Origin: an uncultured Bacteroides sp.
GTDB taxonomy: Bacteria; Bacteroidota; Bacteroidia; Bacteroidales; Bacteroidaceae
NCBI RefSeq assembly: GCF_959029255.1
Contig: NZ_CAUFUE010000026.1
Span: forward strand, 1-64,000
Length of the DNA stretch: 64,000 bases
Direction: 5' to 3'
A program made the position numbers and the translations under genes. The notes under the pieces were generated by a model. It saw nothing but the letters and a program-made list of their open reading frames with translations. It did no database searches and was not told the origin of the DNA. This document shows positions 1 through 7,962 of the stretch, piece by piece (the stretch's first letter is position 1; every line of letters starts with the position of its first letter).

Positions 1-177
1 TTATTATTAAGTCAAACCGGAACTTTACCTGAAGAATATAACCCTCATAACCTCATCGGTAATTATAAGGGCTGTCTGGAATGTCATGTTGAGAGTGATT
101 TATTGCTTATCTGGATTGATGAAGAAGAGAAGATTATAAAATTATTGAGACTTGGTACCCATTCCGAACTTTTCTGA
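1..177 (+). CDS. YafQ-family type II toxin, C-terminal part
   Basis: The first 58 codons are open in frame 1 and end in TGA at 175-177; the start lies outside the window. The peptide carries the C-terminal signature of YafQ/RelE-type mRNA interferases: HNLIGNYKGCLECHVESD, then a hydrophobic LLLIW strand, and the end LGTHSELF. In YafQ the histidines in this part and the near-terminal His-Ser-Glu-Leu-Phe belong to the catalytic region that cuts ribosome-bound mRNA. A cognate antitoxin would be expected just upstream. The visible part looks intact. Family assignment rests on motif recognition only. Confidence 0.8.
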   Translation, partial: LLLSQTGTLPEEYNPHNLIGNYKGCLECHVESDLLLIWIDEEEKIIKLLRLGTHSELF

Positions 178-225
178 TACCCTCTATCTGCTTCGTATTT
201 CTTACATACTTGATACATTACCTCT

Positions 226-281
226 CCAATGCAAGTCCAATATATAGGATTGGACTTGCATTGGACTTGTATTGGAGTTGC
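226..281. repeat. Hairpin plus three tandem 11-mers (ATTGGACTTGC type)
   Basis: Bases 226-241 (CCAATGCAAGTCCAAT) are perfectly complementary to 249-264, with a 7-nt loop. The right arm is the first of three consecutive 11-mers: ATTGGACTTGC (249-259), ATTGGACTTGT (260-270) and ATTGGAGTTGC (271-281). The unit thus occurs once inverted and three times directly. It sits in the 417-base gap between the YafQ-like gene and the antitoxin, where I see no convincing gene. Confidence 0.85.
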
Positions 282-555
282 TACGGTGCAGGTACCTTGT
301 GGGAGCGTTTCAAGATTGGCGAAAAGCCTTTGTATTGTTCATCTTATATCCTTTATGCTTATTGGGGTAGATGGCGATATTTGCTTACAAAAAATATGAA
401 TCGATGACAAAGGCTAAAGGTGTTATTTTGAAAAATGCTGTTATGGAAAGAATTTGTAGGCCGGAGACAATGTAAAAGAAACAAATCATAGGTTAAAGTA
501 CAAAATTTGCGCTCTTTTTCATAAACGCACTGATTAATTATACATATAAATATAT

Positions 556-563
556 TATCTTTG
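556..563 (+). promoter_or_regulatory. -7 promoter element of the antitoxin gene
   Basis: TATCTTTG matches the Bacteroides -7 consensus TAnnTTTG and lies 31 bases before the ATG at 595. No clear TTTG is seen at -33. A purine-rich ribosome-binding stretch (GAAGGAG) follows at about 575-581. Confidence 0.6.
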
Positions 564-594
564 TTAGTAACTAAAGAAGAAGGAGAAACTGTTT

Positions 595-846
595 ATGGCA
601 ACTATGGAACTGAATGCTACATTGTTGAAAGAAATGAGTGCTATTGTTTCTGATGAAAGTATGATGGAAAATGTCATTTGCTATATTCGTCGTTTGCGAC
701 GCAGTAAGAGGAATATTGCAAAAGAGGAAAAAGAATATATCAGTAAGAAAGAAGTACTGGCTGGAATTGATGCCGGTTTGAAGGATATAAAGGCTGGAAA
801 TACCAGTTCTGCCAGAGATTTCTTGAAGGAACTCAAGGATGAATAG
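595..846 (+). CDS. Small antitoxin-like protein (type II TA)
   Basis: This 83-residue acidic and basic helical protein contains a central basic patch (YIRRLRRSKR, about residues 30-39) and a C-terminal helix beginning YISKKEVLAGIDAGLKDIKAG. It resembles the small Bacteroides antitoxins encoded directly upstream of RelE/ParE-type toxins. Its stop codon overlaps the ATG of the toxin remnant, the usual coupled arrangement. It has a -7 box at 556-563 and a purine-rich RBS. Because the downstream toxin is broken, this looks like an orphan antitoxin, which could still bind DNA or neutralise a homologous toxin elsewhere. Family membership is inferred from sequence style and context. Confidence 0.65.
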   Translation: MATMELNATLLKEMSAIVSDESMMENVICYIRRLRRSKRNIAKEEKEYISKKEVLAGIDAGLKDIKAGNTSSARDFLKELKDE

Positions 847-957
847 GGTAAAAGTTACAGCTTCATTAATCTTCTTTATATATATGATAAAGCCGAACGT
901 AGTTCTATCAGTATGAAGGAAATAGATGAGCTGCTTTGCAAGAATAATTTGAAATAA
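839..957 (+). pseudogene. RelE/ParE-type toxin reduced by internal deletion
   Basis: An ATG at 839, overlapping the antitoxin end, starts MNRVKVTASL, a plausible toxin N-terminus. About ten codons on, the frame shifts and sequence from another frame reads LLYIYDKAERSSISMKEIDE followed by LLCKNNLK and TAA at 955-957. That is the typical C-terminus of the RelE-like toxins that pair with this antitoxin type. Roughly 85 central codons are missing compared with what I recall of the family (about 110 residues). In the starting frame translation ends after 25 codons, so no functional toxin can be made. Confidence 0.7.
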
Positions 958-1001
958 TATTTATTTAGATTTTAGTGCGGGTATAAAATATGAAGTGGGG
1001 G

Positions 1002-1047
1002 ACATTGCAGAGAGCACGAACCTCACGGTCCGTGCTCTCTGCAATGT
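1002..1047. terminator. 17-bp perfect hairpin between convergent units
   Basis: Bases 1002-1018 are perfectly complementary to 1031-1047 with a 12-nt loop. The stem contains GCAGAGAGCACG. It lies between the plus-strand toxin remnant and the minus-strand DUF3836 gene, so it can serve both directions. Neither side has a long T run, so intrinsic termination is plausible but not certain. Confidence 0.6.
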
Positions 1048-1070
1048 ATTGTTAACTTTAATCTTTGATA

Positions 1071-1571
1071 TTATTCGTTCATAGCCAGCAAGTTTTCCGT
1101 GTGGTCAATGCGGTTGTAGCTTACTAAAGTCCAATCTGATTTTTCTGAAGATTTTACGTAGCTTTTGTAGGCCACCGGCATATTGTCGTCGTTCATTGCA
1201 TATACACTCTTTTTCACATCTTTATCGTAATCTTTGTGGGATTCGTTCCAGCGGGCGTAAGACATGGTGATTTCGTTGTCGGTGTATTGGTAGGACATTT
1301 TGAAATAAGGCATCCATTTCTCTCTTGCACCGTCCCACTTGGATGCGATTTTGGCGGTCAGGCGGTTTTCGTTGTCGTACGTAAATTCATAACGTAAATG
1401 CTTGTAGAGGTAGGCGCCGTCTTGTTTGAAAATGGTTTTAGCCACTACTAAATCATTCTTTACTTCTTCATTGGTAATGAAGTTGTCCTGGGCTTTCACC
1501 TCTGAATTCATAACACTTACGATAACCATTGCTACGAATGCCACTGCTTTGAATAAATTTGTAGTTTTCAT
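1071..1571 (-). CDS. DUF3836 family secreted protein
   Basis: The 166-residue protein starts with a clear signal peptide (MKTTNLFKAVAFVAMVIVSV, cleavage probably after VKAQ). The rest is a beta-rich domain with repeated Tyr/Asn-containing strands such as LRYEFTYDNENRLTAK and MSYQYTDNEITMSYARWN. These features and the length match DUF3836, a small exported family restricted largely to Bacteroides and of unknown function. It is monocistronic, convergent to the toxin remnant and divergent from the GH89 gene. I see no catalytic motif. The 356-base gap upstream holds the GH89 promoter; I see no clear -7 box for this gene. Confidence 0.8.
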   Translation of the reverse strand: MKTTNLFKAVAFVAMVIVSVMNSEVKAQDNFITNEEVKNDLVVAKTIFKQDGAYLYKHLRYEFTYDNENRLTAKIASKWDGAREKWMPYFKMSYQYTDNEITMSYARWNESHKDYDKDVKKSVYAMNDDNMPVAYKSYVKSSEKSDWTLVSYNRIDHTENLLAMNE

Positions 1572-1897
1572 AATCTTATTTTTTTAATTGTTACTATTTC
1601 CACTTTATCTTTAGACGTAGGTGCCGAGGTAAAAAGTTGCTTTTTAATTTATCTTTTTTCTCGAACGCCTTCGCCTAATAATAGTCAATTAGCGTGCCAC
1701 AATTTTAAGTTGTTGATTATCAGTAGATATTGTGTTTTAGACTATGTTCATTATCGGACACTTGTCCGCTTAAAAGCGAACAGGAATATAAATAATCGAA
1801 CGATTTTGAATATAAGCCGCCTGCGGAAGTTCTTTTTTTGAGATAATTTCGACAGGATTTGAGACGGTTTTGAGCTCTGTCTTAGGAATATACTCCC

Positions 1898-1905
1898 TAT
1901 CTTTG
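1898..1905 (+). promoter_or_regulatory. -7 promoter element of the GH89 gene
   Basis: TATCTTTG fits the Bacteroides TAnnTTTG consensus and ends 22 bases before the ATG at 1928. TTTTG about 25 bases upstream is a poorly spaced candidate -33. The rest of the 1572-1927 gap shows nothing else I recognise. Confidence 0.65.
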
Positions 1906-1927
1906 TGCGAAACATAAAAATAATACC

Positions 1928-4198
1928 ATGATAAGACTTTGTTTATTTGCTGTGGCAATGTGCTGTTATTGCTTGCCCGTATGGAGTGCCGGAACGGTAG
2001 AGAAAGCTGTTTATGATTTGATAGAGCGGGTAACTCCCGGATATTCTTCCCAATATCGGCTGGAATTGATACCGGATGATGACGGCAATGATGTGTATGA
2101 GATTGACGGCAATGGAAAGAAAATTATTTTGCGTGGCAATAATTCCATATCGCTGGCAAGCGCTTTCAATTGGTATCTGAAGTATACTTGCAAGGCGCAT
2201 GTCTCCTGGTTCGGCAATCAGTTGGATTTGCCGAAGCGCCTTCCCCGGCCTGCCCGGAAGGAGCGGAAAATCATCAATGGAAAGTATCGCGTTTATATGA
2301 ACTACTGTACGGTGAGCTATACGGCTGCCTGGTGGAACTGGGAACGCTGGCAGAAGGAACTGGACTTTATGGCGATGAACGGCATTAACATGCCGTTGTT
2401 CAGTGTGGGGCTGGATGGAGTGTGGTATAACACGTTGTTGCGTTTGGGCTTCGATGACGAAGAAGCCCGTGCTTTCCTGACAGGTCCCGGGCATGCGGCA
2501 TGGCAATGGATGCAGAACATACAGAGTTATGGCGGCCCGTTGCCCCGGTCGGTCATCAACAAGCATGTGGCTCTGGGTAAGAAGATATTGGCGCGTCAGT
2601 TAGAGTTGGGCATGCAGCCCATTCAGCAAGGTTTTTCAGGGTATGTTCCCCGTGAGCTGCAAGATAAGTTTCCACAGGCGAAAATCAGCATGAAACGAGG
2701 TTGGTGCGGTTTTAAACCGACTGCGCAGCTGGATCCTTCCGATCCTTTGTTCCATGAAATCGGGCTTGTTTTCTTACAGGAGCAGGATAAGATTTTTGGC
2801 AGCTATGGAGCGTATGCCGCCGACCCGTTCCACGAGAGCGCGCCGCCGGTTGATACGCCTGAATACCTGCGCGGGGTGGGACAGACTATTCATCGGTTAT
2901 TCCAGGAATTTGACAAAGGCTCTTTATGGGTGATGCAAGCCTGGAGCCTGCGTGAAGATATAGTGAAAGCTGTGCCTCGCGAGAGCCTGTTGATTTTAGA
3001 CCTGAATGGTTCGAGGACGGAAAAATTCAAAGGTATGTGGGGGTATCCTGTGGTGATGGGCAATCTTCATAACTTCGGCGGACGTATCAACATGCACGGT
3101 GATATGGCACTGTTGGCTTCCAATCAGTATAAAAAGGCGAAGGAGCGTTACCCTAATGTATGTGGTTCGGGGCTCTTCATGGAAGCTATCGAGCAGAACC
3201 CCGTTTATTATGATTTGGCTTTCGAGATGCCCAATCATGCGGATACGGTGGCATTGAAACCTTGGTTGGCTGCATACGCCGAACGTCGTTACGGGGCGAA
3301 GTCGGATGCCGCCGCCCAAGCCATGTACTATTTGTTGGAAGGTCCTTATCGCCGGGGTACGAATGGCACGGAACGCAGCTCCATCGTGGCTGCCCGTCCG
3401 GCTTTGGATGTGAAGAAGTCGGGACCCAATGCCGGATTGGGTATACCCTACGACCCGTTGCTTGTGATTCGTGCGCAACGAGAGCTGTTGAAAGATGCCG
3501 ATAAGTTGTCTGCATCCAAGCCCTATCGTTTTGATATTGTGGATGTGCAACGCCAGTTGATGACAAATCTCGGGCAGTTGATACATAAACAGGCTGCCGA
3601 AGCTTTCCGTTCAAAAGATAAAGTTGCTTTCGCCCTGCATTCCGGCCGTTTCCTCGAATTGCTGGAAGATATGGATGAGCTGCTCTGTACCCGTCCCGAA
3701 TATAGTTTCGACCGTTGGCTGACGGAAGCCCGCAGTTGGGGAGATACGCCTGCCGAGAAAGATTTGATGGAAAAAGATGCTACCTCTTTGGTAACGATTT
3801 GGGGAGCCGACGGCGATCCCAGTATTTTTGATTATTCCTGGCGTGAATGGGCGGGATTGGTGAAAGGTTATTATCTGCCCCGTTGGCAGAAATTCTACGC
3901 TATGCTGCAAGGACATCTGGATGCCGGAACCGAGTATAAGGAAGAGGGTTTGAAACTTACGCATGGCCGTGAAGCATTCCGTGCCAATGATTTCTATAGT
4001 AAACTGGGTGACTGGGAGCTGGCCTTTGCCGTACAAACCGGGAAGGCACGTATGCCTGCTACGCAAGGTGATGAATTGCAAATCACCCGCCGTCTGTTTC
4101 ATAAATATCTGAAGCTTTCCCAAGAATACTATGCCGCTTTTTCCGGTGCGGATACTTTGAAGGAGGAACGGACTTACGAAAATCTGGGGGAAGATTAA
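1928..4198 (+). CDS. GH89 alpha-N-acetylglucosaminidase (NAGLU-like)
   Basis: The 756-residue secreted enzyme should remove terminal alpha-linked GlcNAc, for example from heparan-type chains or mucin glycans. A signal peptide covers about residues 1-20. A small alpha/beta N-terminal domain follows, then the NAGLU barrel from about residue 115, recognisable by YRVYMNYCTVSYTAAWWNWE and LDFMAMNGINMPL. The expected acid pair is present: Glu303 in AADPFHE (the human NAGLU site reads DTFNE) and Glu419 in GSGLFMEAIEQN. An all-alpha C-terminal domain completes it. The last 30 or so residues (from HKYLKLSQ) recur as a DNA copy at 6516-6609, which is unusual. It is monocistronic, with a promoter at 1898 and a strong terminator at 4291. 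Confidence 0.92.
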   Translation: MIRLCLFAVAMCCYCLPVWSAGTVEKAVYDLIERVTPGYSSQYRLELIPDDDGNDVYEIDGNGKKIILRGNNSISLASAFNWYLKYTCKAHVSWFGNQLDLPKRLPRPARKERKIINGKYRVYMNYCTVSYTAAWWNWERWQKELDFMAMNGINMPLFSVGLDGVWYNTLLRLGFDDEEARAFLTGPGHAAWQWMQNIQSYGGPLPRSVINKHVALGKKILARQLELGMQPIQQGFSGYVPRELQDKFPQAKISMKRGWCGFKPTAQLDPSDPLFHEIGLVFLQEQDKIFGSYGAYAADPFHESAPPVDTPEYLRGVGQTIHRLFQEFDKGSLWVMQAWSLREDIVKAVPRESLLILDLNGSRTEKFKGMWGYPVVMGNLHNFGGRINMHGDMALLASNQYKKAKERYPNVCGSGLFMEAIEQNPVYYDLAFEMPNHADTVALKPWLAAYAERRYGAKSDAAAQAMYYLLEGPYRRGTNGTERSSIVAARPALDVKKSGPNAGLGIPYDPLLVIRAQRELLKDADKLSASKPYRFDIVDVQRQLMTNLGQLIHKQAAEAFRSKDKVAFALHSGRFLELLEDMDELLCTRPEYSFDRWLTEARSWGDTPAEKDLMEKDATSLVTIWGADGDPSIFDYSWREWAGLVKGYYLPRWQKFYAMLQGHLDAGTEYKEEGLKLTHGREAFRANDFYSKLGDWELAFAVQTGKARMPATQGDELQITRRLFHKYLKLSQEYYAAFSGADTLKEERTYENLGED
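4100..4193 (+). repeat. 94-bp repeat, copy A (3' end of GH89 gene)
   Basis: This segment encodes the GH89 C-terminus and matches 6516-6609 at 76 of 94 positions (about 81%), with no gaps. Its last part (4154-4196) also resembles 17331-17372, sharing GAGGAACGGACTTA exactly. All copies are in plus orientation. Confidence 0.8.
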
Positions 4199-4290
4199 CT
4201 AAAGTTTTGACGTTTTCCTCGTCACTCGTCACTTCCTGTGACAATACGTTGAAAACAAGGTGGTTATCGAGTTTCGACAACCGCTTTCAG

Positions 4291-4323
4291 AGGTGATGAC
4301 CGACGTTTGGTCATCACCTTTTT
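4291..4323 (+). terminator. Rho-independent terminator after the GH89 gene
   Basis: AGGTGATGACC (4291-4301) pairs with GGTCATCACCT (4309-4319) around a 7-nt loop and runs into a five-T tract at 4319-4323. Confidence 0.9.
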
Positions 4324-4340
4324 CCTCTGCCGCGCTCTTT

Positions 4341-4964
4341 CTATTGCGCTGTAACTTCCTGTTTGTCAGCCTTTACATACACCTTATGCGAACCTCTTCC
4401 CAAGGTTGAAAGATATCCCTTCTCTACCAACAGATTGAGGTCATTCAAGGCTTTGTTCTTCAGTAGCCCCGTAATTCCGCTGTAATCTTGGCGGGTAATG
4501 AAAGGATGGGTCTCCAGAAATGCCGATATACGGCGATAACGTTCCGCCCCATTGATTTCCGCACTGTGCCTGAAACCATATCCCGCCTTGACACGTTCCA
4601 CAAATCCGGCACATTGTTTCCGGAAACCGGGAGATACACGAAAGTGCACTTTGCCGAAAAAGACGGTTTGCGAATGGATTTCTTTCTTGTCCATCACAGG
4701 ACGTGCAGCCAGTCCTGCCGAGAAATAACCCATGCCTCCCAACTGCACGTGATGCCCTTCGGAAAGATAATAGGAGATGCGGTCTTCAAATGCCGCGAGC
4801 AGTCCCGTAATATCTCCCGGGCTGAAACTGGATGCTATAGAGATGTCTTTAATCAGACGCTCTGTAGTGATGGTTCCCTTGTTCACGATACGGGGATACA
4901 AGGGTTGCAACTCGCCGTCACCTTTCGGGTTGGGCTTTCTTTGGAAGTCATACTCTGCCGCCAT
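4341..4964 (-). CDS. HU-like DNA-binding protein with C-terminal winged helix
   Basis: The start is taken at MAAEYDFQRKPNPKGDGE (4964). A longer upstream reading exists, but family members start at this point. Residues 1-130 form an HU/IHF-like domain of the Bacteroidales type: ITTERLIKDISIASSFSPGD, then VQLGGMGYFSAGLAARPV, then VFFGKVHFRVSPGFRK. The C-terminal 65 residues (RYRRISAFLETHPFITRQDY to SHKVYVKA) look like a winged helix. The protein is expected to bind DNA and is common on Bacteroides islands next to VapE/BT4734 genes, as here, divergently. The 449-base gap to the VapE remnant holds three direct repeats that could be its binding sites. The gene looks intact, at 207 residues. Confidence 0.8.
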   Translation of the reverse strand: MAAEYDFQRKPNPKGDGELQPLYPRIVNKGTITTERLIKDISIASSFSPGDITGLLAAFEDRISYYLSEGHHVQLGGMGYFSAGLAARPVMDKKEIHSQTVFFGKVHFRVSPGFRKQCAGFVERVKAGYGFRHSAEINGAERYRRISAFLETHPFITRQDYSGITGLLKNKALNDLNLLVEKGYLSTLGRGSHKVYVKADKQEVTAQ

Positions 4965-5137
4965 GGTTCTTTTACTTTTAAATGAAAGGTTCATATTCCA
5001 CGTTTTGCCGGGACTCATCAGCAGAAAAGACCCGGAGGAATGGATATCCGGTCTGTTGTTTTTGTGCTTTGGGTTTAGGTAAAATGTTGTTATACTGCTT
5101 ACAAAACTTCGTTTCACCGTTGCGGGCTGTCCGGCAT

Positions 5138-5196
5138 GCAGTTGGAAACCGTCGGTCCCGCAATTGAAAACCGTTCAGCCCTCAATTGGAAACCGA
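5138..5196. repeat. Three direct repeats with 22-bp period
   Basis: GCAGTTGGAAACCGT (5138-5152), GCAATTGAAAACCGT (5160-5174) and TCAATTGGAAACCGA (5182-5196) are spaced exactly 22 bp start to start. They lie between the divergent HU-like gene and the VapE remnant, a position suitable for an operator or iteron. The rest of 4965-5413 shows nothing I recognise. Confidence 0.85.
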
Positions 5197-5413
5197 AGTT
5201 TTGATACGTGTAAAGATACAAAATCCGGCAGGCAAAGTCAAGTTATTCTCAATATATCTTTCAATTTTTATTGTTTGTTTCCGGTACTCAGGTGTGAGGA
5301 TGTTTATTTGAATAAAGTGCTTGTTTTACTTGCTTTCGCCTCGTTTTGTGTGTATATTGCAGTCTCTAAGGAATAGCTCCTATTCCTCAATATATTTCTG
5401 AAAAACCATTTGA

Positions 5414-6464
5414 ATGAAAGTCAGCTTAACAAGAGAGAATAAAGACAACGGAACAGAGAGTCACAGCACCTGCGATGCGGAAATGTTTATCAACAAAATC
5501 AAGTCGGAAACCAAAGGGCGGTATGTCAGTGGATTGCGTGCGATGCTTGAATATGCCGGTGGAAATAGTGGAGGATTTTACGAGCATATAGACCGGGCAC
5601 TGGGACGGAAAAGACCGCGTCCGGGCGCTTGCCGACATCGTCCCCTGCAACAACCCGCATTGGCGCGAATTGTTCTATCGCTGGTTTCTCAGTATGGTGG
5701 CGCATTGGCGGGGGCTTGACAAAATGCACGCCAACAGCACGTCGCCGTTACTGATAGGCGCGCAAGGATATCGCAAGTCCACTTTCTGCCGTATTATTCT
5801 TCCACCGGAACTGCGCTTCGGCTATACGGACAGCCTTGACTTCAAAAGCAAGCGGGATGCGGAAATATATTTAGGGCGTTTTCTGTTGATAAACATTGAC
5901 GAGTTCGACCAGGTGAATATCAACCAGCAGGGCTTCTTGAAGCACCTGTTGCAGAAACCGGTCGCCAATTTGCGCAAGCCCTACGGGAGCAGTATCCAGG
6001 AAATACGCCGCTACGCTTCTTTCATCGGAACGAGTAATCACAAAGATTTGTTGACGGACAGCAGTGGCAACCGCCGTTTTGTCTGCATCGAAGTGACGGC
6101 TCCCATCGATACGAATGTGACGATAAACTACCGGCAGCTCTATGCGCAGGCCATGCATGCCATCCGAAGCGGTGAGCGCTATTGGTTTGACGATGCGGAT
6201 GAAGCCGTTCTAAAGGAAAGCAACCGTGAATTTGAGCAATTAAGTCCGGTTGAACAATTGTTTCATTGCTATTTCCGTATGCCTGAAACGGAAGAAGGCG
6301 AATGGATGTCTCCCGTACAGATTCTGGAATATCTGCATACAAAAAGCCGTGATGTGAAATTGACGGACGGCTATGCAAAGCATTTCGGACGGGTATTGAA
6401 AAAGAACAACCTTAAAAGCAAGCATACAAACAAAGGTATTCTTTACCAACTTGTGAGACTTTGA
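5414..6464 (+). pseudogene. BT4734/VapE-type primase-helicase remnant
   Basis: Residues from 5414 (MKVSLTRENK, then MFINKIKSETKGRYVSGLRA) look like the start of a BT4734-like N-terminal domain. The frame then breaks near 5591-5601. From 5601 a different frame reads WDGKDRVRALADIV and continues through HANSTSPLLIGAQGYRKSTF, the P-loop-like motif of the VapE superfamily-3-type ATPase, then LLINIDEFDQV, IGTSNHKDLLTD and a C-terminal helical part ending QLVRL at 6464. The central domain, several hundred residues in full-length family members, is missing and the junction is out of frame. It is probably inactive unless the ATPase part is translated from an internal start. VapE proteins belong to integrated islands and satellite-like elements, so this marks an old insertion. 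Confidence 0.75.
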
Positions 6465-6515
6465 AAATCAGATGGAAAGGAGAGGATATTGAAAATGACG
6501 AGTGACGAGAAAAGA

Positions 6516-6609
6516 CATGAATATCTGAATTTTTCCCGGGAGTATTGTGCCGGTTTCTCCGGCGCGGATACTCTGAAGGAGGAACGGGTTTACCAAAATC
6601 CGGGAGCAG
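6516..6609 (+). repeat. 94-bp repeat, copy B
   Basis: This is the ungapped match to 4100-4193 at about 81% identity. In the plus frame it would read HEYLNFSREYCAGFSGADTL, the same peptide as the GH89 tail, but no gene body precedes it. It ends just before the stop codon of the HlyD-like gene at 6612. Copies A and B therefore bracket the HU/VapE remnant island. Confidence 0.8.
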
Positions 6610-6611
6610 GC

Positions 6612-7949
6612 TCACTTTACCCCTGTCTCTTTCTGTGCCTCGTATATCTTCTTCAATGGCATTATGAGGCGTTCAATCAATCTGACATCTTCCGTTAAGA
6701 TATCAGCGTTGCCTTTCATTTCGCGCGTCATGGGCAGTTCTTTTCCATAATTTGTCTTCAAACCTTGGGGCAGAGCGATATCTACTACATAAAATCCATC
6801 GGCTGTGGGAGCGGGCGATACACTCTTCACTGTTCCCTGTAGATAACCGAATTCCTGATCCGGGTAGTTGGTTAACCGAATCGTGACACGTTGCCCCATT
6901 TTCACCTTTCCCGAGCCTTGCAGGGGTAACAAAGCTTGCCCTAAAGGCGCTTCGCCATTAGTGGGAGCTACCACAAAAACGGTTGCTCCTGTTTCTACGT
7001 TTTGATTGGGACTCCACACGCTCAGGAAAGTCACCTTACCGTTAATGGGGCTCTTAAGCAGATAACGTTGTTCCCAGGAGGTTAGTTGTACCATCAACTG
7101 CTCCGTTGCGTTCTTCAAATTCACAATCTGCGTTTGCTCCTCTTCCAGCGCCATTTTCTTTAAGTCCAACAATGCCTCTTTCGATTGTGTCAATTGAAGT
7201 GCGGTTTGCGTCAAAGCCATGCGGGCGCTGTTGTTGGTTTGAAGGCTTTGCAGGTATCTGCTTCCCGACTGCTCGAACTCGGCGATAATCATGGCATTCC
7301 GATGATACAAAATGGAATCTCTTGTATAGGAGGAGTGTGCCAATACCAGTTCTTCCTTTGCCAGCCTGTTTTGTTGCTGCACTTGTTTGTAATACTCCGT
7401 CTGTTTGGTAATCAAATCTTCCTGCGCCATCCGTTTTTGGGTATAATACTCCAGTTCTTGTACCCGTATGCACTCCGACAGTACAGTCACAAATGAAGCG
7501 TATGCAGCTTGAATCTCACCCAGCCCGTTATGGAACGGTACACTGTCTTCTTTCCATTGCAAGAAATCTCTTCCTTTCTCTAACGAGTAACCTTGCTCCC
7601 TCCAGTCGTCCAGCCTTTGTCTCAGGGCGAATATATCCTCTTCATCGGCAGCATTCTCTATCACTCCCAAGATATTGTTCTTTTGCACTACCTGTCCATT
7701 CGCTACGTATAAGCGTGCCAATCTTCCTGAGGCTCTGGCCAATACATAAGCCGGAGGTTCTAAGGTGCTGATGGTTACTTCGGCGGTTATCACGTCAGGA
7801 TATTTAAATAAACAACTGCCTGTAAACAGTGCTGCCACAATACCAAAGAGTACGGCGATGCCACATCGAAGAATCAAGGCAGGCACTTTGTTCATTACCT
7901 CTTGCACTTCTTCACTGCGAAGTTCTATTTCTTTAAATTCTTTATCCAT
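6612..7949 (-). CDS. HlyD-family periplasmic adaptor of a peptide exporter
   Basis: The 445-residue protein has a short cytosolic N-terminus, one membrane anchor (about residues 27-49, ALILRCGIAVLFGIVAALF) and a biotinyl-lipoyl half (YVLARASGRLARLYVANGQV). A long coiled-coil hairpin follows (about 100-290), then the second lipoyl half (LLKSPINGKVTFLSVWSPNQ) and a beta-barrel domain. This is the layout of HlyD/LcnD adaptors that link an inner-membrane ABC exporter to an outer-membrane channel. It is the last gene of the peptide operon, 13 bp after the ABC exporter gene, which supports a shared role in exporting the processed peptide. No outer-membrane TolC gene is seen nearby. Confidence 0.9.
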   Translation of the reverse strand: MDKEFKEIELRSEEVQEVMNKVPALILRCGIAVLFGIVAALFTGSCLFKYPDVITAEVTISTLEPPAYVLARASGRLARLYVANGQVVQKNNILGVIENAADEEDIFALRQRLDDWREQGYSLEKGRDFLQWKEDSVPFHNGLGEIQAAYASFVTVLSECIRVQELEYYTQKRMAQEDLITKQTEYYKQVQQQNRLAKEELVLAHSSYTRDSILYHRNAMIIAEFEQSGSRYLQSLQTNNSARMALTQTALQLTQSKEALLDLKKMALEEEQTQIVNLKNATEQLMVQLTSWEQRYLLKSPINGKVTFLSVWSPNQNVETGATVFVVAPTNGEAPLGQALLPLQGSGKVKMGQRVTIRLTNYPDQEFGYLQGTVKSVSPAPTADGFYVVDIALPQGLKTNYGKELPMTREMKGNADILTEDVRLIERLIMPLKKIYEAQKETGVK

Positions 7950-7962
7950 CCTTCTTCAACTA

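Noticed and set aside
210..407. 65-codon frame after the YafQ-like gene
   Set aside because: It runs through the hairpin and 11-mer repeats, has no RBS or family resemblance, and its composition does not look like coding sequence.
1770..1958. 62-codon minus-strand frame in the DUF3836-GH89 gap
   Set aside because: It overlaps the GH89 promoter and start and shows no domain or signal.
2996..4123. Long antisense frames within the GH89 gene
   Set aside because: They mirror the codon structure of the real gene and carry no recognisable domains.
5164..5376. 70-codon frame between the HU-like and VapE genes
   Set aside because: It starts inside the 22-bp direct repeats and resembles no protein; more likely a regulatory gap.
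6489..6698. 69-codon plus-strand frame reading HEYLNFSREYCAGFSGADTL
   Set aside because: Its similarity to the GH89 C-terminus is explained by DNA repeat copy B. The rest runs antisense into the HlyD-like gene.
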